From IMG/VR virus record IMGVR_UViG_3300009550_000010, positions 58,500 through 122,499 of that record: a stretch of 64,000 nt of DNA; one strand, written 5' to 3'. Made by a program: the position numbers and the translations under genes. This document shows, in pieces, positions 53,553 through 61,559 of the stretch. The DNA comes from a virus. How positions within the stretch are numbered: the first letter of the stretch is position 1; every line of letters starts with the position of its first letter. Under the pieces are notes generated by a model. It saw only the letters and a program-made list of their open reading frames with translations, was not told the DNA's origin and searched no databases.

Positions 53553-54158
53553 TTATATAGTCGATGTCAATTTACCTATGATATAATCTGCGACTCTCTT
53601 ATGACCTTCAATATTGAAGTGGCAGAGCGACCTTTTCTTTGTATCGCTATAATAGTATTTTTTATTTTTTCTTCTACCTAATAATGTTTTTTCCCTATCC
53701 ATAATGTTGGAGTTGGCGATTGTCTGCAATTTACCTTTACAATTTCTACTCCAAATATTATCACCGTACACATTATAATATTGTAATAAGAGTAGAGGAA
53801 TATTTTTTTTCTCAAACTCCTGTTCTAAAATGTAACGATTCTTGTAAAAATTCAGTGCACCCACTTCATCATTATAATAATTTTCATAAAAAATAGAATC
53901 CTTAGTAGGGATTAGTTTTTTGTTAAAATGTACTCTCTCACAATGTGTCAACATTATAATTGCATGATCACATATATTATTTTCTAAAAATTCCAATGTT
54001 CGCATTGTAATTAAGTCATTACTTGCACAACCTATAGAGTCATTGAGATGATCTGCTTTGAAATGTTTACTTACTAATGTAGAAAACCTCTGACCCTTAC
54101 GATCATCTAACTCACCTCCAAATGTATAAGAGCAACCATTAAAATACAGAAACATCAT
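53553..54158 (-). CDS. SGNH-like protein (family member 2)
   Basis: 201 aa from the ATG at 54158, overlapping the carbamoyltransferase stop by 20 nt. 'LYFNGCSYTFGGELDDRKGQ' gives the Ser block, 'GCASNDLITMRTLEF' the Asn block and 'HFNIEGHKRVADYIIG' the late His. The 'IMLTHCERVHF' segment replaces the usual Q-x-T-x3-R-x-E. Basic, Tyr/Asn/Lys-rich, as in its relatives. Substrate unknown. Confidence 0.78.
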   Translation of the reverse strand: MMFLYFNGCSYTFGGELDDRKGQRFSTLVSKHFKADHLNDSIGCASNDLITMRTLEFLENNICDHAIIMLTHCERVHFNKKLIPTKDSIFYENYYNDEVGALNFYKNRYILEQEFEKKNIPLLLLQYYNVYGDNIWSRNCKGKLQTIANSNIMDREKTLLGRRKNKKYYYSDTKKRSLCHFNIEGHKRVADYIIGKLTSTI

Positions 54159-55530
54159 ACTTCTCCGAAAATAGTTCTGCATCTTCCCATGTATTCACCA
54201 TAGGTTTTCCCTTTATGTTTAATGAAGTATTCAACAATACAGGACAATCTGTTCTTCTATACCACTCCTCCAGTATGGGTCTCAGGATGCTCTCCGATGT
54301 CTCAGGTACCGTTTGTACTCTCGCACTATTATCAACGTGTATACAAGCAGGTATCGCCTTTGGTTGCTTACACTGATAGACATAGGACATGTATCTCGAA
54401 TGGGAAGGCATATCAAAGAAGTCCTGACAATGCTCCTCCAAAACCGCAGGTGCAAAGGGTCTGAACTTCTGTCTCTTTTTGATCTCATTTACTCTGTCTT
54501 TGTTTGCAATTTTCCTCGGATCCGCCAATAGACTTCGATTACCGAGAGCACGAGGACCAAACTCAGCACGGCCATTTGCAACGCCAGCGATTCCTTTTTC
54601 GATGAGGCAGTCAACTATTTCCCTTGGATTACAGTAATGTTGTATATTATATCCCAAGTAGGGAGAGAATTCAACCTTGCCACCATATGATAGCAATGCT
54701 GCTCCTAAAGCACCACCTGCGTCACCAGGATTCGGCATGATCCACATATTGTACATTTCCCTCAAACCAGTGTTGCAAACACAGTTGAGTGCCACTCCTC
54801 CACCATAACAAATGTTCTCACTGTACTTTGCTGCTCTTGCGAATATCTCATTGAGTTCTAATTGCAGTATACGCTCTGCACTCTTTGCAATATCAAACTT
54901 ATCGTAAGACTCAGGTATCTTTACACCCTTATGACAATTCTGATGCCTCAGTCTCTCCACCACGTTCATATAAACAGGATTACCATATGCTGCCATACCC
55001 ATAAAGATATATTCTTCATCTAAAGGTCTAAGACCTGCCCATTTGGTTAATGCACTATACCACAGTCCAATAGAGTTGGGATATCGCTGCGACCAGACTT
55101 TTTTATACTTCGCCTTACCTTCTACCATCTTTGCAGTCCATATAGACGTACAATCCCATTCTCCGATACTATCAATGACTACACATGCTGCTTCTTCAAA
55201 TAAAGATGTCTGAAACGCTGCTGCAGCGTGAGAAAGGTGATGTGGGAAATATTGAGTCGGTTTGAGTCCTAAATGTCGTTCACTGAAAGTTGTACTGTAT
55301 TGACCTGCATAAAACTGTCTTGTTTTCTTCAAAAGCGGTTTTTCGTAAAAAGCAATGTCATCATTACCTTCATGCATATTAAATATCTGTGCAGTGGCAG
55401 ATGCAGTGCAATCTAAGTTGCGATCATGTTTTTTCTTGGAATATCGTTCTGAATGTGTTGCAAAACGTATTTTGCCATCGTTTACAACAGCAATTGCAGA
55501 ATCGTGGAAACCTTCGCTAAAACCAATCAT
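54139..55530 (-). CDS. Carbamoyltransferase, NodU/CmcH/TobZ type
   Basis: 463 aa. The Kae1-like N-terminal domain has 'GFSEGFHDSAIAVVNDGKI', 'FPHHLSHAAAAF' (metal-binding His97, His98, His101), 'CVVIDSIGEWDCTSIWT' and 'CYGGGVALNC'. The C-terminal domain begins 'VANGRAEFGPRALGNRSLLA' (residues 318-337), the signature of O-carbamoyltransferases that use carbamoyl phosphate and ATP to carbamoylate sugars. It ends at 'GKPMVNT' plus 13 residues, shorter than bacterial NodU (about 560-600 aa). It is coupled to SGNH genes on both sides. Confidence 0.92.
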   Translation of the reverse strand: MIGFSEGFHDSAIAVVNDGKIRFATHSERYSKKKHDRNLDCTASATAQIFNMHEGNDDIAFYEKPLLKKTRQFYAGQYSTTFSERHLGLKPTQYFPHHLSHAAAAFQTSLFEEAACVVIDSIGEWDCTSIWTAKMVEGKAKYKKVWSQRYPNSIGLWYSALTKWAGLRPLDEEYIFMGMAAYGNPVYMNVVERLRHQNCHKGVKIPESYDKFDIAKSAERILQLELNEIFARAAKYSENICYGGGVALNCVCNTGLREMYNMWIMPNPGDAGGALGAALLSYGGKVEFSPYLGYNIQHYCNPREIVDCLIEKGIAGVANGRAEFGPRALGNRSLLADPRKIANKDRVNEIKKRQKFRPFAPAVLEEHCQDFFDMPSHSRYMSYVYQCKQPKAIPACIHVDNSARVQTVPETSESILRPILEEWYRRTDCPVLLNTSLNIKGKPMVNTWEDAELFSEKYDVSVF

Positions 55531-56171
55531 AATAACTTCATTATATCAGATGCAATCATGATATGCCCAAGTTTATTGGGGTGATTACCTTTTGCTCGTG
55601 GATATTTGGATTTATTCAACTGCAAATCAAAAGGCATCTTAGTTCTCTTGTTTATAGTCATCATTATGTGAGGAATCGACATATTTGTCAACTTGTTTTT
55701 TATAAGATGAAAAAATAGCATTTCATCAGACTCACCATACTTATCATGGTACAATTCCTCGTAATATCTAATCCACCACTCTTTTCCATCCATAATATTC
55801 CCAGTGCTCATATAATGTTCTTTATCAACCATAATACTGTCCCACTCTGACTGTATTTTTGGTTCTCTACGATATCTTACATTAGGATAAAGTTTTTTTT
55901 GTATATTTCTCTTATACCTTGTTGCTGTACCTCTTTTATCGTACCATTCAGTTCTACTAGGGTGTGTCATTTGGGCAAGGACTAAATCAAACTCTGAAAT
56001 ATCACTTTCTAAAAATCTTCTTGCAATACCGTGATTTGATAAACCATTCCAACCTAAATTTGTGACTTCTGCGTTTATTCTACGACCTACAAGAGTACTG
56101 AAACACTCTTTGGATCTATCATTCAGTTCATCACCATTTGTCCAACTACATCCTATTGTTAATAATTTCAT
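55527..56171 (-). CDS. SGNH-like protein (family member 3)
   Basis: 214 aa. 'KLLTIGCSWTNGDELNDRSK', 'GWNGLSNHGIARRFLE', 'LVLAQMTHPSRTEWY' and 'GNHPNKLGHIMIASDI' are the four family blocks. Its stop overlaps the carbamoyltransferase ATG (ATGA), so the two proteins are probably made together. Its start overlaps the next SGNH gene by 26 nt. Confidence 0.82.
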   Translation of the reverse strand: MKLLTIGCSWTNGDELNDRSKECFSTLVGRRINAEVTNLGWNGLSNHGIARRFLESDISEFDLVLAQMTHPSRTEWYDKRGTATRYKRNIQKKLYPNVRYRREPKIQSEWDSIMVDKEHYMSTGNIMDGKEWWIRYYEELYHDKYGESDEMLFFHLIKNKLTNMSIPHIMMTINKRTKMPFDLQLNKSKYPRAKGNHPNKLGHIMIASDIMKLL

Positions 56172-56685
56172 GAATCTTATTTGCGATGACTTTGTGCCCT
56201 ATTGTAGTCGGATGTCGAGTTTCATCCATTGGAAAATTCAAATCAAAGATATTCAGGTCAAATTTCTTTGATTTAGTGAACTTATCCGTTGTTACTATTA
56301 TACATGGTATATTGTTGATTGCAAAGTAATCTCGAAGTCCTTCAATAGCGAAATTTTCTTCACAGTCACCATATACATCATCATACATGTTCTCATACCA
56401 ATATTTCCATATCTTCTTTCTCTTTTCTGTCAATCTCTTATGATTGAGTGCAATACCAATCTCAACCCACTTTTTTTCGTCATGATACTCATGTCTTGAA
56501 CGGGATGTCAATTGTATAATCGCTAAATCGTAATTTTTAGGACTTTCTTCGATAGTTGTTCTCCATATAGAGCGATTACTATAACCAACCATAGCAATGT
56601 TGGTTAATTCGGCATTTAACCTACTTGCAAGAAATTTTGGATAGTCTCCAGCAGCAAATGACGAACCGTTAGAAAATATTTTCAT
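56146..56685 (-). CDS. SGNH-like protein (family member 4)
   Basis: 179 aa from the ATG at 56685; a TTG frame from 56700 is less likely. 'MKIFSNGSSFAAGDY' has G-S-S in place of G-C-S, then 'GYSNRSIWRTTIEE', 'LAIIQLTSRSRHEY' and 'TRHPTTIGHKVIANKI'. The 17-nt overlap with the upstream SGNH gene suggests coupled translation. Confidence 0.78.
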   Translation of the reverse strand: MKIFSNGSSFAAGDYPKFLASRLNAELTNIAMVGYSNRSIWRTTIEESPKNYDLAIIQLTSRSRHEYHDEKKWVEIGIALNHKRLTEKRKKIWKYWYENMYDDVYGDCEENFAIEGLRDYFAINNIPCIIVTTDKFTKSKKFDLNIFDLNFPMDETRHPTTIGHKVIANKIHEIINNRM

Positions 56686-57283
56686 AAACTTCTTTTGCAA
56701 TCATCTGATGACCCCTTTTATTAGGATGACCAGTAACATAGTTCTCAGGATGCCACCTTTTACCACCCAATAATTCTCTTACGTTCATTATTGGTTCTTT
56801 ATCGCATAATTCAGACCATGATGAATTATTATATGAACCCAATTTTTTTATATTCTGTATACAGAGGAAAAAGTATCTTATATTTCTTTTTTTAAAATAA
56901 TTCTCTAATAAAAATTTGTTTTTATGAAAATTTGCAAAATCATCATCAACATTTTGAAAATTCCTGTAATATTCCAATGATCCTTCGTCTTGATTTTCGG
57001 CAGTGATGTGAAAATACTTTTTTCTACCTTTTTTCAACAATTCTCTACGAGAAAATTTGGTAAATTGAATTACTGCAATAGATACTGGATTTTTTTCACA
57101 AAATTCTAAAGTAGTCCTTAATATTCCATCATTACTCTTACCGCATTCACCAATACTTTTATAAATGCGAGGTTTTGCACCATCCCTTAGTCCCATTCTG
57201 GCGACTAGATGAGGATAAGCGTCTTTTTCGGGATTTTCAAGTTCATCACCATAGGTAAATGAACATCCATCAAATAATATCAT
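56669..57283 (-). CDS. SGNH-like protein (family member 5)
   Basis: 204 aa. 'MILFDGCSFTYGDELENPEK', 'GKSNDGILRTTLEFCE', 'IAVIQFTKFSRREL', 'NFHKNKFLLENYFKKRNI' and 'TGHPNKRGHQMIAKEV'. It is very close to the SGNH protein at 14907-15542 in the terminase operon, including the 'FHKNKFLLENYFK' stretch, so one is probably a copy of the other. ATGA overlap with the gene upstream. Confidence 0.82.
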   Translation of the reverse strand: MILFDGCSFTYGDELENPEKDAYPHLVARMGLRDGAKPRIYKSIGECGKSNDGILRTTLEFCEKNPVSIAVIQFTKFSRRELLKKGRKKYFHITAENQDEGSLEYYRNFQNVDDDFANFHKNKFLLENYFKKRNIRYFFLCIQNIKKLGSYNNSSWSELCDKEPIMNVRELLGGKRWHPENYVTGHPNKRGHQMIAKEVYENIF

Positions 57284-57879
57284 CTAAATGACCTTTGTTT
57301 TATGTGATTGATAATGTCTTTCGCAAGAAGATTGTGTCCTAATGAATTTATATGCCCTCCACCATTGGGTTTTTCAGTCGGATATCCATCTATGACAAAA
57401 TCATAATCGATATCTATCTTTGAATTGGGTACAGAAAGAAAGATGAGAGGAACACCCTTTGATTTACAAATACTTTTGATATTATTATACACCATTCTCT
57501 CATAAGCGTTAGCTTGTGTCTCAGAATAGATATTCATGTAGTAGTCTTTCCAAAATCCTTGGTCTATAGAAGACCTATACTTTGGATTTCCAACATAACC
57601 AGGATTTACTTTCATCCACTTCTGTTTTTTGTCAGAATACCATTCAGTTCGATTGCGAAATGACATCTGAATGACCACTAGGTCACACTCATCCAAAAAA
57701 TTATAGTTATCAACAGAAATATTCCTAAGAATTCGTAAATTACTTGCCCCTGACCTCGAAAAATTATATTCTTCCGCTTGAAAATGCTCTGATACCTTTC
57801 TACTGTACCTTTGTGTCTCATAATCTCTCAAATATCCCTTTCCTTCAGTGAAAGAGCATCCATCAAAATAAAATTTCAT
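57280..57879 (-). CDS. SGNH-like protein (family member 6)
   Basis: 199 aa. 'MKFYFDGCSFTEGKGYLRDY', 'SGASNLRILRNISVDN', 'LVVIQMSFRNRTEWYSDKKQ' and 'GGGHINSLGHNLLAKDI'. The Q-M-S-x3-R-T-E-W segment and 'WMKVNPGYVG' resemble the protein at 58586-59134 ('NRTEYYIDGKWENINPG'). ATGA overlap with the upstream small gene. Confidence 0.8.
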   Translation of the reverse strand: MKFYFDGCSFTEGKGYLRDYETQRYSRKVSEHFQAEEYNFSRSGASNLRILRNISVDNYNFLDECDLVVIQMSFRNRTEWYSDKKQKWMKVNPGYVGNPKYRSSIDQGFWKDYYMNIYSETQANAYERMVYNNIKSICKSKGVPLIFLSVPNSKIDIDYDFVIDGYPTEKPNGGGHINSLGHNLLAKDIINHIKQRSFR

Positions 57880-58034
57880 TCAAAATGGGGTTTTACAATC
57901 ACTTGATCTACAGTATAGCACGATTTTACTCCTGCTTTGATCATTTGTTGAAATGTTACTCGTTTTTTTTCTGCTTCCTCTTCAGAAAGGTGATCAAAAA
58001 CGAGTTTTTTGTCTAAGTAAACGTCAAAATCCAT
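57876..58034 (-). CDS. Small conserved phage protein, paralogue of 52557-52730
   Basis: 52 aa from the ATG at 58034; a TTG start at 58070 is unlikely. 'MDFDVYLDKKLVFDHLSEEE' parallels 'KYDIYVGEEKVHSSITEEEM' of the gene at 52557, but the C-terminal half differs ('KSCYTVDQVIVKPHFE'). Overlaps the next ATG (ATGA). Function unknown. Confidence 0.7.
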   Translation of the reverse strand: MDFDVYLDKKLVFDHLSEEEAEKKRVTFQQMIKAGVKSCYTVDQVIVKPHFE

Positions 58035-58106
58035 GTTTTGCCAAAATTCGAGTAAACCTTGATGCCACAAACACCATTAAAGTCACTTTGTAGTCATCGG
58101 GGGTCT

Positions 58107-58505
58107 TCATTTACCATTACTAATTACAATTCGGGTCTTACAACCCTTAGAACCTCGTACTAAACGCTTTTTAGGACCTTCAGTCTTGACTCTTTGCCAC
58201 TCTTTTATTCTATCATAGCGATCTTCTGTGAAAAAGTACTGTTTGATGTACCATTCTTCCCAGTTTTTATGACCTTTATGACGATTACACTCTTCACAGC
58301 AACAAATACAGTTAGGTGTCTCGTGTCTGCCCCCTAGAACTTGGGGATGAATGTGATCTAAGGTCATTTGATCACGATGTTCTCCACAATATGCACAAAC
58401 ATGGTTCCATTTCCCCTTTATATCGTCCTTCCATCTCTTCTTTGCCTCTGATCTCGTTTGTGCCTTCATCTGATACAGGTATTCCTGTGGAGAAGCGAGT
58501 AGCAT
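58107..58505 (-). CDS. HNH endonuclease
   Basis: 132 aa. 'HVCAYCGEHRDQMTLDHIHP' holds the first zinc Cys pair (Cys37, Cys40) and the catalytic Asp50-His51; 'CCEECNRHKGHKNWEEW' supplies the second Cys pair (Cys70, Cys73) and the final Asn/His. A McrA-type HNH fold. It may be a homing endonuclease that helps spread the accessory genes around it, or act in DNA cutting. No clear Shine-Dalgarno is seen at 58505; an ATG at 58469 (MKAQTRSEAKKRW) is an alternative start. Confidence 0.9.
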   Translation of the reverse strand: MLLASPQEYLYQMKAQTRSEAKKRWKDDIKGKWNHVCAYCGEHRDQMTLDHIHPQVLGGRHETPNCICCCEECNRHKGHKNWEEWYIKQYFFTEDRYDRIKEWQRVKTEGPKKRLVRGSKGCKTRIVISNGK

Positions 58506-58585
58506 ATGTTCTATGTGTGTGTTCTAACTTATATATGCTCTACTCTTCGTAAATATATGGGTCTTCCCTACGTAATTTCCACATT

Positions 58586-59134
58586 TTATAGCGGAAACGT
58601 ATCGCTTTTATTAAACGTTTCATAGATTCGGTGTGTAAGTATTCGATGACCAACCCTGTCAGGGTGTTTTGTTGCACCTAAAGGGATGTCAGGAGTATTT
58701 AGTTGCACATCATAACCGTATTTTGAATCTTTAGAGTTTGTTAAGAGTAACAATTCTGTATTATTTGCTGCAAAATGATCGATGATTGCCTGTCGAAACA
58801 TAAATTCATCACTTTCGCCTAATTCTTCACTATAATAGTCTCTATAGTAGTCTAAAAACTTCCTTCCTTTGCCTCTACCAGGATTAATATTCTCCCATTT
58901 CCCATCAATATAGTATTCTGTTCGGTTTTTATACGTCATTTGTATGACTCCAAGTGAAATATTACTCAAATCTTGCTCAATTGTCTTTCGATATATCTTT
59001 CGATTGCTACAACCTGCCTCTGATATGTCTATATAATCTTCATTCCATCTCTTTGCAAGTAGGTTTGCAAACCTTTCGTCTCTATTTTCAAGATTAGCAC
59101 CGTATGTCCACGAGTCCCCATTAAATAAAATCAT
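58586..59134 (-). CDS. SGNH-like protein (family member 7)
   Basis: 182 aa. 'MILFNGDSWTYGANLENRDE' has the classical G-D-S, the only copy here with Asp in that place; then 'AGCSNRKIYRKTIEQD', 'LGVIQMTYKNRTEYYIDGKW' and 'ATKHPDRVGHRILTHRI'. A good ribosome site (AAGGGA) precedes the ATG. First gene of the minus-strand SGNH block, divergent from the plus-strand sulfotransferase genes. Confidence 0.82.
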   Translation of the reverse strand: MILFNGDSWTYGANLENRDERFANLLAKRWNEDYIDISEAGCSNRKIYRKTIEQDLSNISLGVIQMTYKNRTEYYIDGKWENINPGRGKGRKFLDYYRDYYSEELGESDEFMFRQAIIDHFAANNTELLLLTNSKDSKYGYDVQLNTPDIPLGATKHPDRVGHRILTHRIYETFNKSDTFPL

Positions 59135-59172
59135 TCGATCCCTTCATAGTATAATTAAGTAGAGGTTCTTTC

Positions 59173-59193
59173 AACGGTAACACCGTTATTTAG
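59173..59193 (-). promoter_or_regulatory. Hairpin and late-like motif in the divergent region
   Basis: AACGGT-AAC-ACCGTT (59173-59187) forms a 6-bp stem with a 3-nt loop. It abuts minus-strand CTAAATA (59193-59187), about 53 nt upstream of the SGNH ATG at 59134. There is no T run, so it is not a terminator; an operator or leader hairpin is possible. Confidence 0.5.
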
Positions 59194-59219
59194 ACTTCCA
59201 AATATTTCACAAATGTTTA

Positions 59220-59248
59220 TTGAATTTTTGTTTCAGTTATGCTATGAT
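59220..59248 (+). promoter_or_regulatory. Sigma70-like promoter of the plus-strand cluster
   Basis: TTGAAT (59220-59225), 17-nt spacer, TATGAT (59243-59248), about 52 nt before the ATG at 59301. Early-type promoter by host RNA polymerase. Confidence 0.7.
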
Positions 59249-59300
59249 AAAAATTTATCTATCTTTATAATCAAATGATACACCTTATAGTAAGATAACT

Positions 59301-60248
59301 ATGAAACCTAGATTCCACATGCATCCTGGTGTTGGATGGGCAGCAACCACGCCTTTCTATTACACATTACAGCATTTGAATCGCTATATGACAACAGGTG
59401 TCAATAAAGAAGTTCAATACTGGGCATTAGCATCAAGAGAAAATACATTTGACTTTCATAGGTATAAAGCAAAAAGAATATCGAATGCATTACACCAAAC
59501 TGGTTTAAAAATCAAGAAACCACCTCTTGCAAAAAAATTACATCAAAATGTCTTTACAAAATCGTGGTTAGAGAGATGGTATACCCCACCGTTTACTGTC
59601 GAAAATTACTTATCATATTATACTCTTCTCAATGACCATAAAGATGACTATGCTGCTGTTGGTGATTTTTCAACCAATAATGTTGATATACCTGATGTAT
59701 TCTTATGTTCGATTGCTGAGAAACTACTTGAACACTTTGATGTCAAAGTAACGATTACATTTGCAGACCCCATCACCCGTTTCTACTATGAAGTCGGTAG
59801 ATTATGTGGTATGAGGCAATATGGCACACTTGCTGCTCTTGGAAAACAACAGAAATTATTTAAGAGTTATATTGATAGTAAAAAATTTGAAAGCAGTGTC
59901 TTCGACAGACATAATGTAGACTATGCACAAACTTACAACAAATATTGCAAGGCATTTGGTAAAGATAATGTATTACCTATCATCATGGAAGAGTTTTGGG
60001 AACCAAAGAAAGAGAAAGAACAAAAAGAGAGACTATCAGAATTCATAAGTTATAGAATAGATAAAATATCACCAAATTTCTTTTGGCCACTGTCACATGC
60101 AGATGATACATATCTTTTAGATCAATCCAAAAGTGTCAATGAACCACTGACACCCGAACTGATTAAATATGCAAAAGAACCCATGAAACACTTTTATGAT
60201 GATTGGGCAAAAGTTCTTCCGATGCCAGAATCATGGAACTATGATTGA
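59301..60248 (+). CDS. Sulfotransferase-like protein, GWAATTP type
   Basis: 315 aa. 'HPGVGWAATTPFYYTLQHL' near residue 8 corresponds to the sulfotransferase P-loop that binds the PAPS 5'-phosphate. 'YAAVGDFSTNNVDIPD' and 'KVTITFADPITRFYYEVGRL' fit the later region where R-D-P-x2-R holds the 3'-phosphate; here Arg-Asp is replaced by Ala-Asp, which may weaken PAPS binding. 'NVLPIIMEEFW' and 'LSEFISYRIDKI' are shared with the two following copies. It overlaps the next gene by 8 nt. Confidence 0.78.
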   Translation: MKPRFHMHPGVGWAATTPFYYTLQHLNRYMTTGVNKEVQYWALASRENTFDFHRYKAKRISNALHQTGLKIKKPPLAKKLHQNVFTKSWLERWYTPPFTVENYLSYYTLLNDHKDDYAAVGDFSTNNVDIPDVFLCSIAEKLLEHFDVKVTITFADPITRFYYEVGRLCGMRQYGTLAALGKQQKLFKSYIDSKKFESSVFDRHNVDYAQTYNKYCKAFGKDNVLPIIMEEFWEPKKEKEQKERLSEFISYRIDKISPNFFWPLSHADDTYLLDQSKSVNEPLTPELIKYAKEPMKHFYDDWAKVLPMPESWNYD

Positions 60249-61194
60249 TTTCTTATTAAATGCAGGGACTGGTTGGTCTGCAACCACACCTTTTTATTTT
60301 ACTCTTGCTAAACAGCAAAAGTATTGTCATAGTGGGCATCAAAAGGAGATGGGTTATCTCAAACTCATGAGTAAGAAGTCAAAACAAGATATATCAACTT
60401 ATAAGCAAACTATACTTGATAGAACAAGATCTAATGAAGATTGGATCAAAATGGTTGACAATAGAGAGTTTGTATCAAGAGAAGAGACAGAAGAATTACT
60501 CAAACCTCCTTATACCATTGATAGGTATATTGATTACTACCTCAGACTACACGAAAAGACAAAAGGCACCTATCAGGCGGTGGCAGACTTCACAAACTAT
60601 AACTTTGAACTACCAGAAGAGTTTCTAATGGAGTGGAGAGATAAGATGTCTCAACACTTCAACGTAAAAGTCACCTTTCAGTTTCGTGACCCGATTCGTC
60701 GCTATTTCTCTGAGGTTGGTAAGTTTATTCAGCACCCTCTTATACTAACAGGTATTGATTCTCATAAGATCAAGCACAATGCCTATGTTAAGTCAAAGCA
60801 GCATATCAAACTCTTTCGTCACTACATCTCATCATATCCTATCTTCCCACCTGCATACTATACACAGAACATTCAGAAGTTTGTGAGAGTTTTCGGTCAA
60901 GAGAGAGTCTTGCCGATCATTATGGAGCAGTTTTGGAATCCAGAGAGACAAGCAGAACAATGTGAGAGACTTTCGAGATTCCTAGACTATAAGATTACAA
61001 AGATACATGAGAATGTCTATTACCCCGACAGAGGAACCAAAGCACCACATTACGTAGGTCTCAAAGATCAATCTGGTAGTGACTTCGAGGACATGACTCC
61101 TGAGTTATACGAATGGTCTAAACAGTATCTGGGTTTTGTATATTCAGACTGGGAGAAATGTTACGAAACCCTACCAGAGGAATGGAATCGTTGA
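60241..61194 (+). CDS. Sulfotransferase-like protein, GWSATTP type
   Basis: 317 aa from the ATG at 60241, which overlaps the upstream stop. 'LNAGTGWSATTPFYFTLAKQ' (P-loop), 'YQAVADFTNYNFELPEEFLM', 'KVTFQFRDPIRRYFSEVGKF' (complete R-D-P-x2-R with Ser/Glu following), 'ERVLPIIMEQFWNPERQAEQ' and 'DYKITKIHENVYYP' mark a full-length member. The stop lies in the -35 of the next promoter. Acceptor unknown. Confidence 0.82.
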   Translation: MIDFLLNAGTGWSATTPFYFTLAKQQKYCHSGHQKEMGYLKLMSKKSKQDISTYKQTILDRTRSNEDWIKMVDNREFVSREETEELLKPPYTIDRYIDYYLRLHEKTKGTYQAVADFTNYNFELPEEFLMEWRDKMSQHFNVKVTFQFRDPIRRYFSEVGKFIQHPLILTGIDSHKIKHNAYVKSKQHIKLFRHYISSYPIFPPAYYTQNIQKFVRVFGQERVLPIIMEQFWNPERQAEQCERLSRFLDYKITKIHENVYYPDRGTKAPHYVGLKDQSGSDFEDMTPELYEWSKQYLGFVYSDWEKCYETLPEEWNR

Positions 61195-61219
61195 CAGGTA
61201 GTAAAGAATACTTTATAAT
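61191..61219 (+). promoter_or_regulatory. Consensus sigma70 promoter
   Basis: TTGACA (61191-61196), 17-nt spacer, TATAAT (61214-61219): both hexamers match the consensus exactly. The -35 overlaps the TGA of the upstream gene. It starts a transcript at about 61226 with a leader of about 245 nt before the next ORF. Confidence 0.85.
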
Positions 61220-61225
61220 AAAAGA

Positions 61226-61387
61226 GTAACGACGGTTACGTCGGGAGTGACTGAATAATCTTTCTGGCAAATGCTGGATAAGGTGATGAGACACAGGTGG
61301 TGCTGCTTCGAGAGAAGAATCGATTTACCAATCGGGTCTCAGGCAAGAACGTTTTTACTCTGTAGTAATGCCCGTTCTTTATTGGTA
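61226..61387 (+). ncRNA. Candidate structured leader or small RNA
   Basis: No convincing gene lies between 61195 and 61469 (275 nt). Hand folding gives CGACG/CGTCG with a 4-nt loop (61230-61243); TGAGAC (61287-61292) closing with GTCTCA (61336-61341) around two inner hairpins, CTTC-GAGA-GAAG (61306-61317, GNRA loop) and CGATT-TACC-AATCG (61321-61334); then AAGAACG (61345-61351)/CGTTCTT (61373-61379) with inner TTACT/AGTAA. The TACC loop can pair with GGTA at 61384-61387, a pseudoknot. Candidates include cyanophage/marine RNAs such as wcaG, manA or Downstream-peptide motifs, not confirmed here. Confidence 0.55.
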
Positions 61388-61469
61388 TACAGGAACCCAA
61401 TCTCCCTTTTTTCCTCTTTTCATGATGGGACGTTGTTGATTAGAGGAACCCTTTTTTATTTGGAGAGTT

Positions 61470-61559
61470 ATGCCTTTATTTCTAATTGTACTCGGAGCAT
61501 CTGGATTGGGTGCTACTCTTGCACTATACATACTTCGTAAGTACGATCCTCACGCATGA
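61470..61559 (+). CDS. Small membrane peptide, 29 aa
   Basis: MPLFLIVLGASGLGATLALY, then ILRKYDPHA. One transmembrane segment with a positively charged end. GGAGAG lies 4 nt before the ATG, and its TGA overlaps the next ATG (ATGA), so it is coupled to the sulfotransferase gene. It is the first ORF after the structured leader. TCTCC at 61401-61405 could mask the ribosome site. Function unknown. Confidence 0.72.
   Translation: MPLFLIVLGASGLGATLALYILRKYDPHA

Noticed and set aside
59173-59187. Hairpin AACGGT-AAC-ACCGTT as a terminator
   Set aside because: No T run on either strand, and it lies between divergent genes where no transcript is expected to end.
61271-61540. 89-aa plus-strand frame over the structured leader
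   Set aside because: No ribosome site, Cys/Arg/Ser-rich with no fold, and it covers the RNA stems and the better supported 29-aa ORF in another frame.
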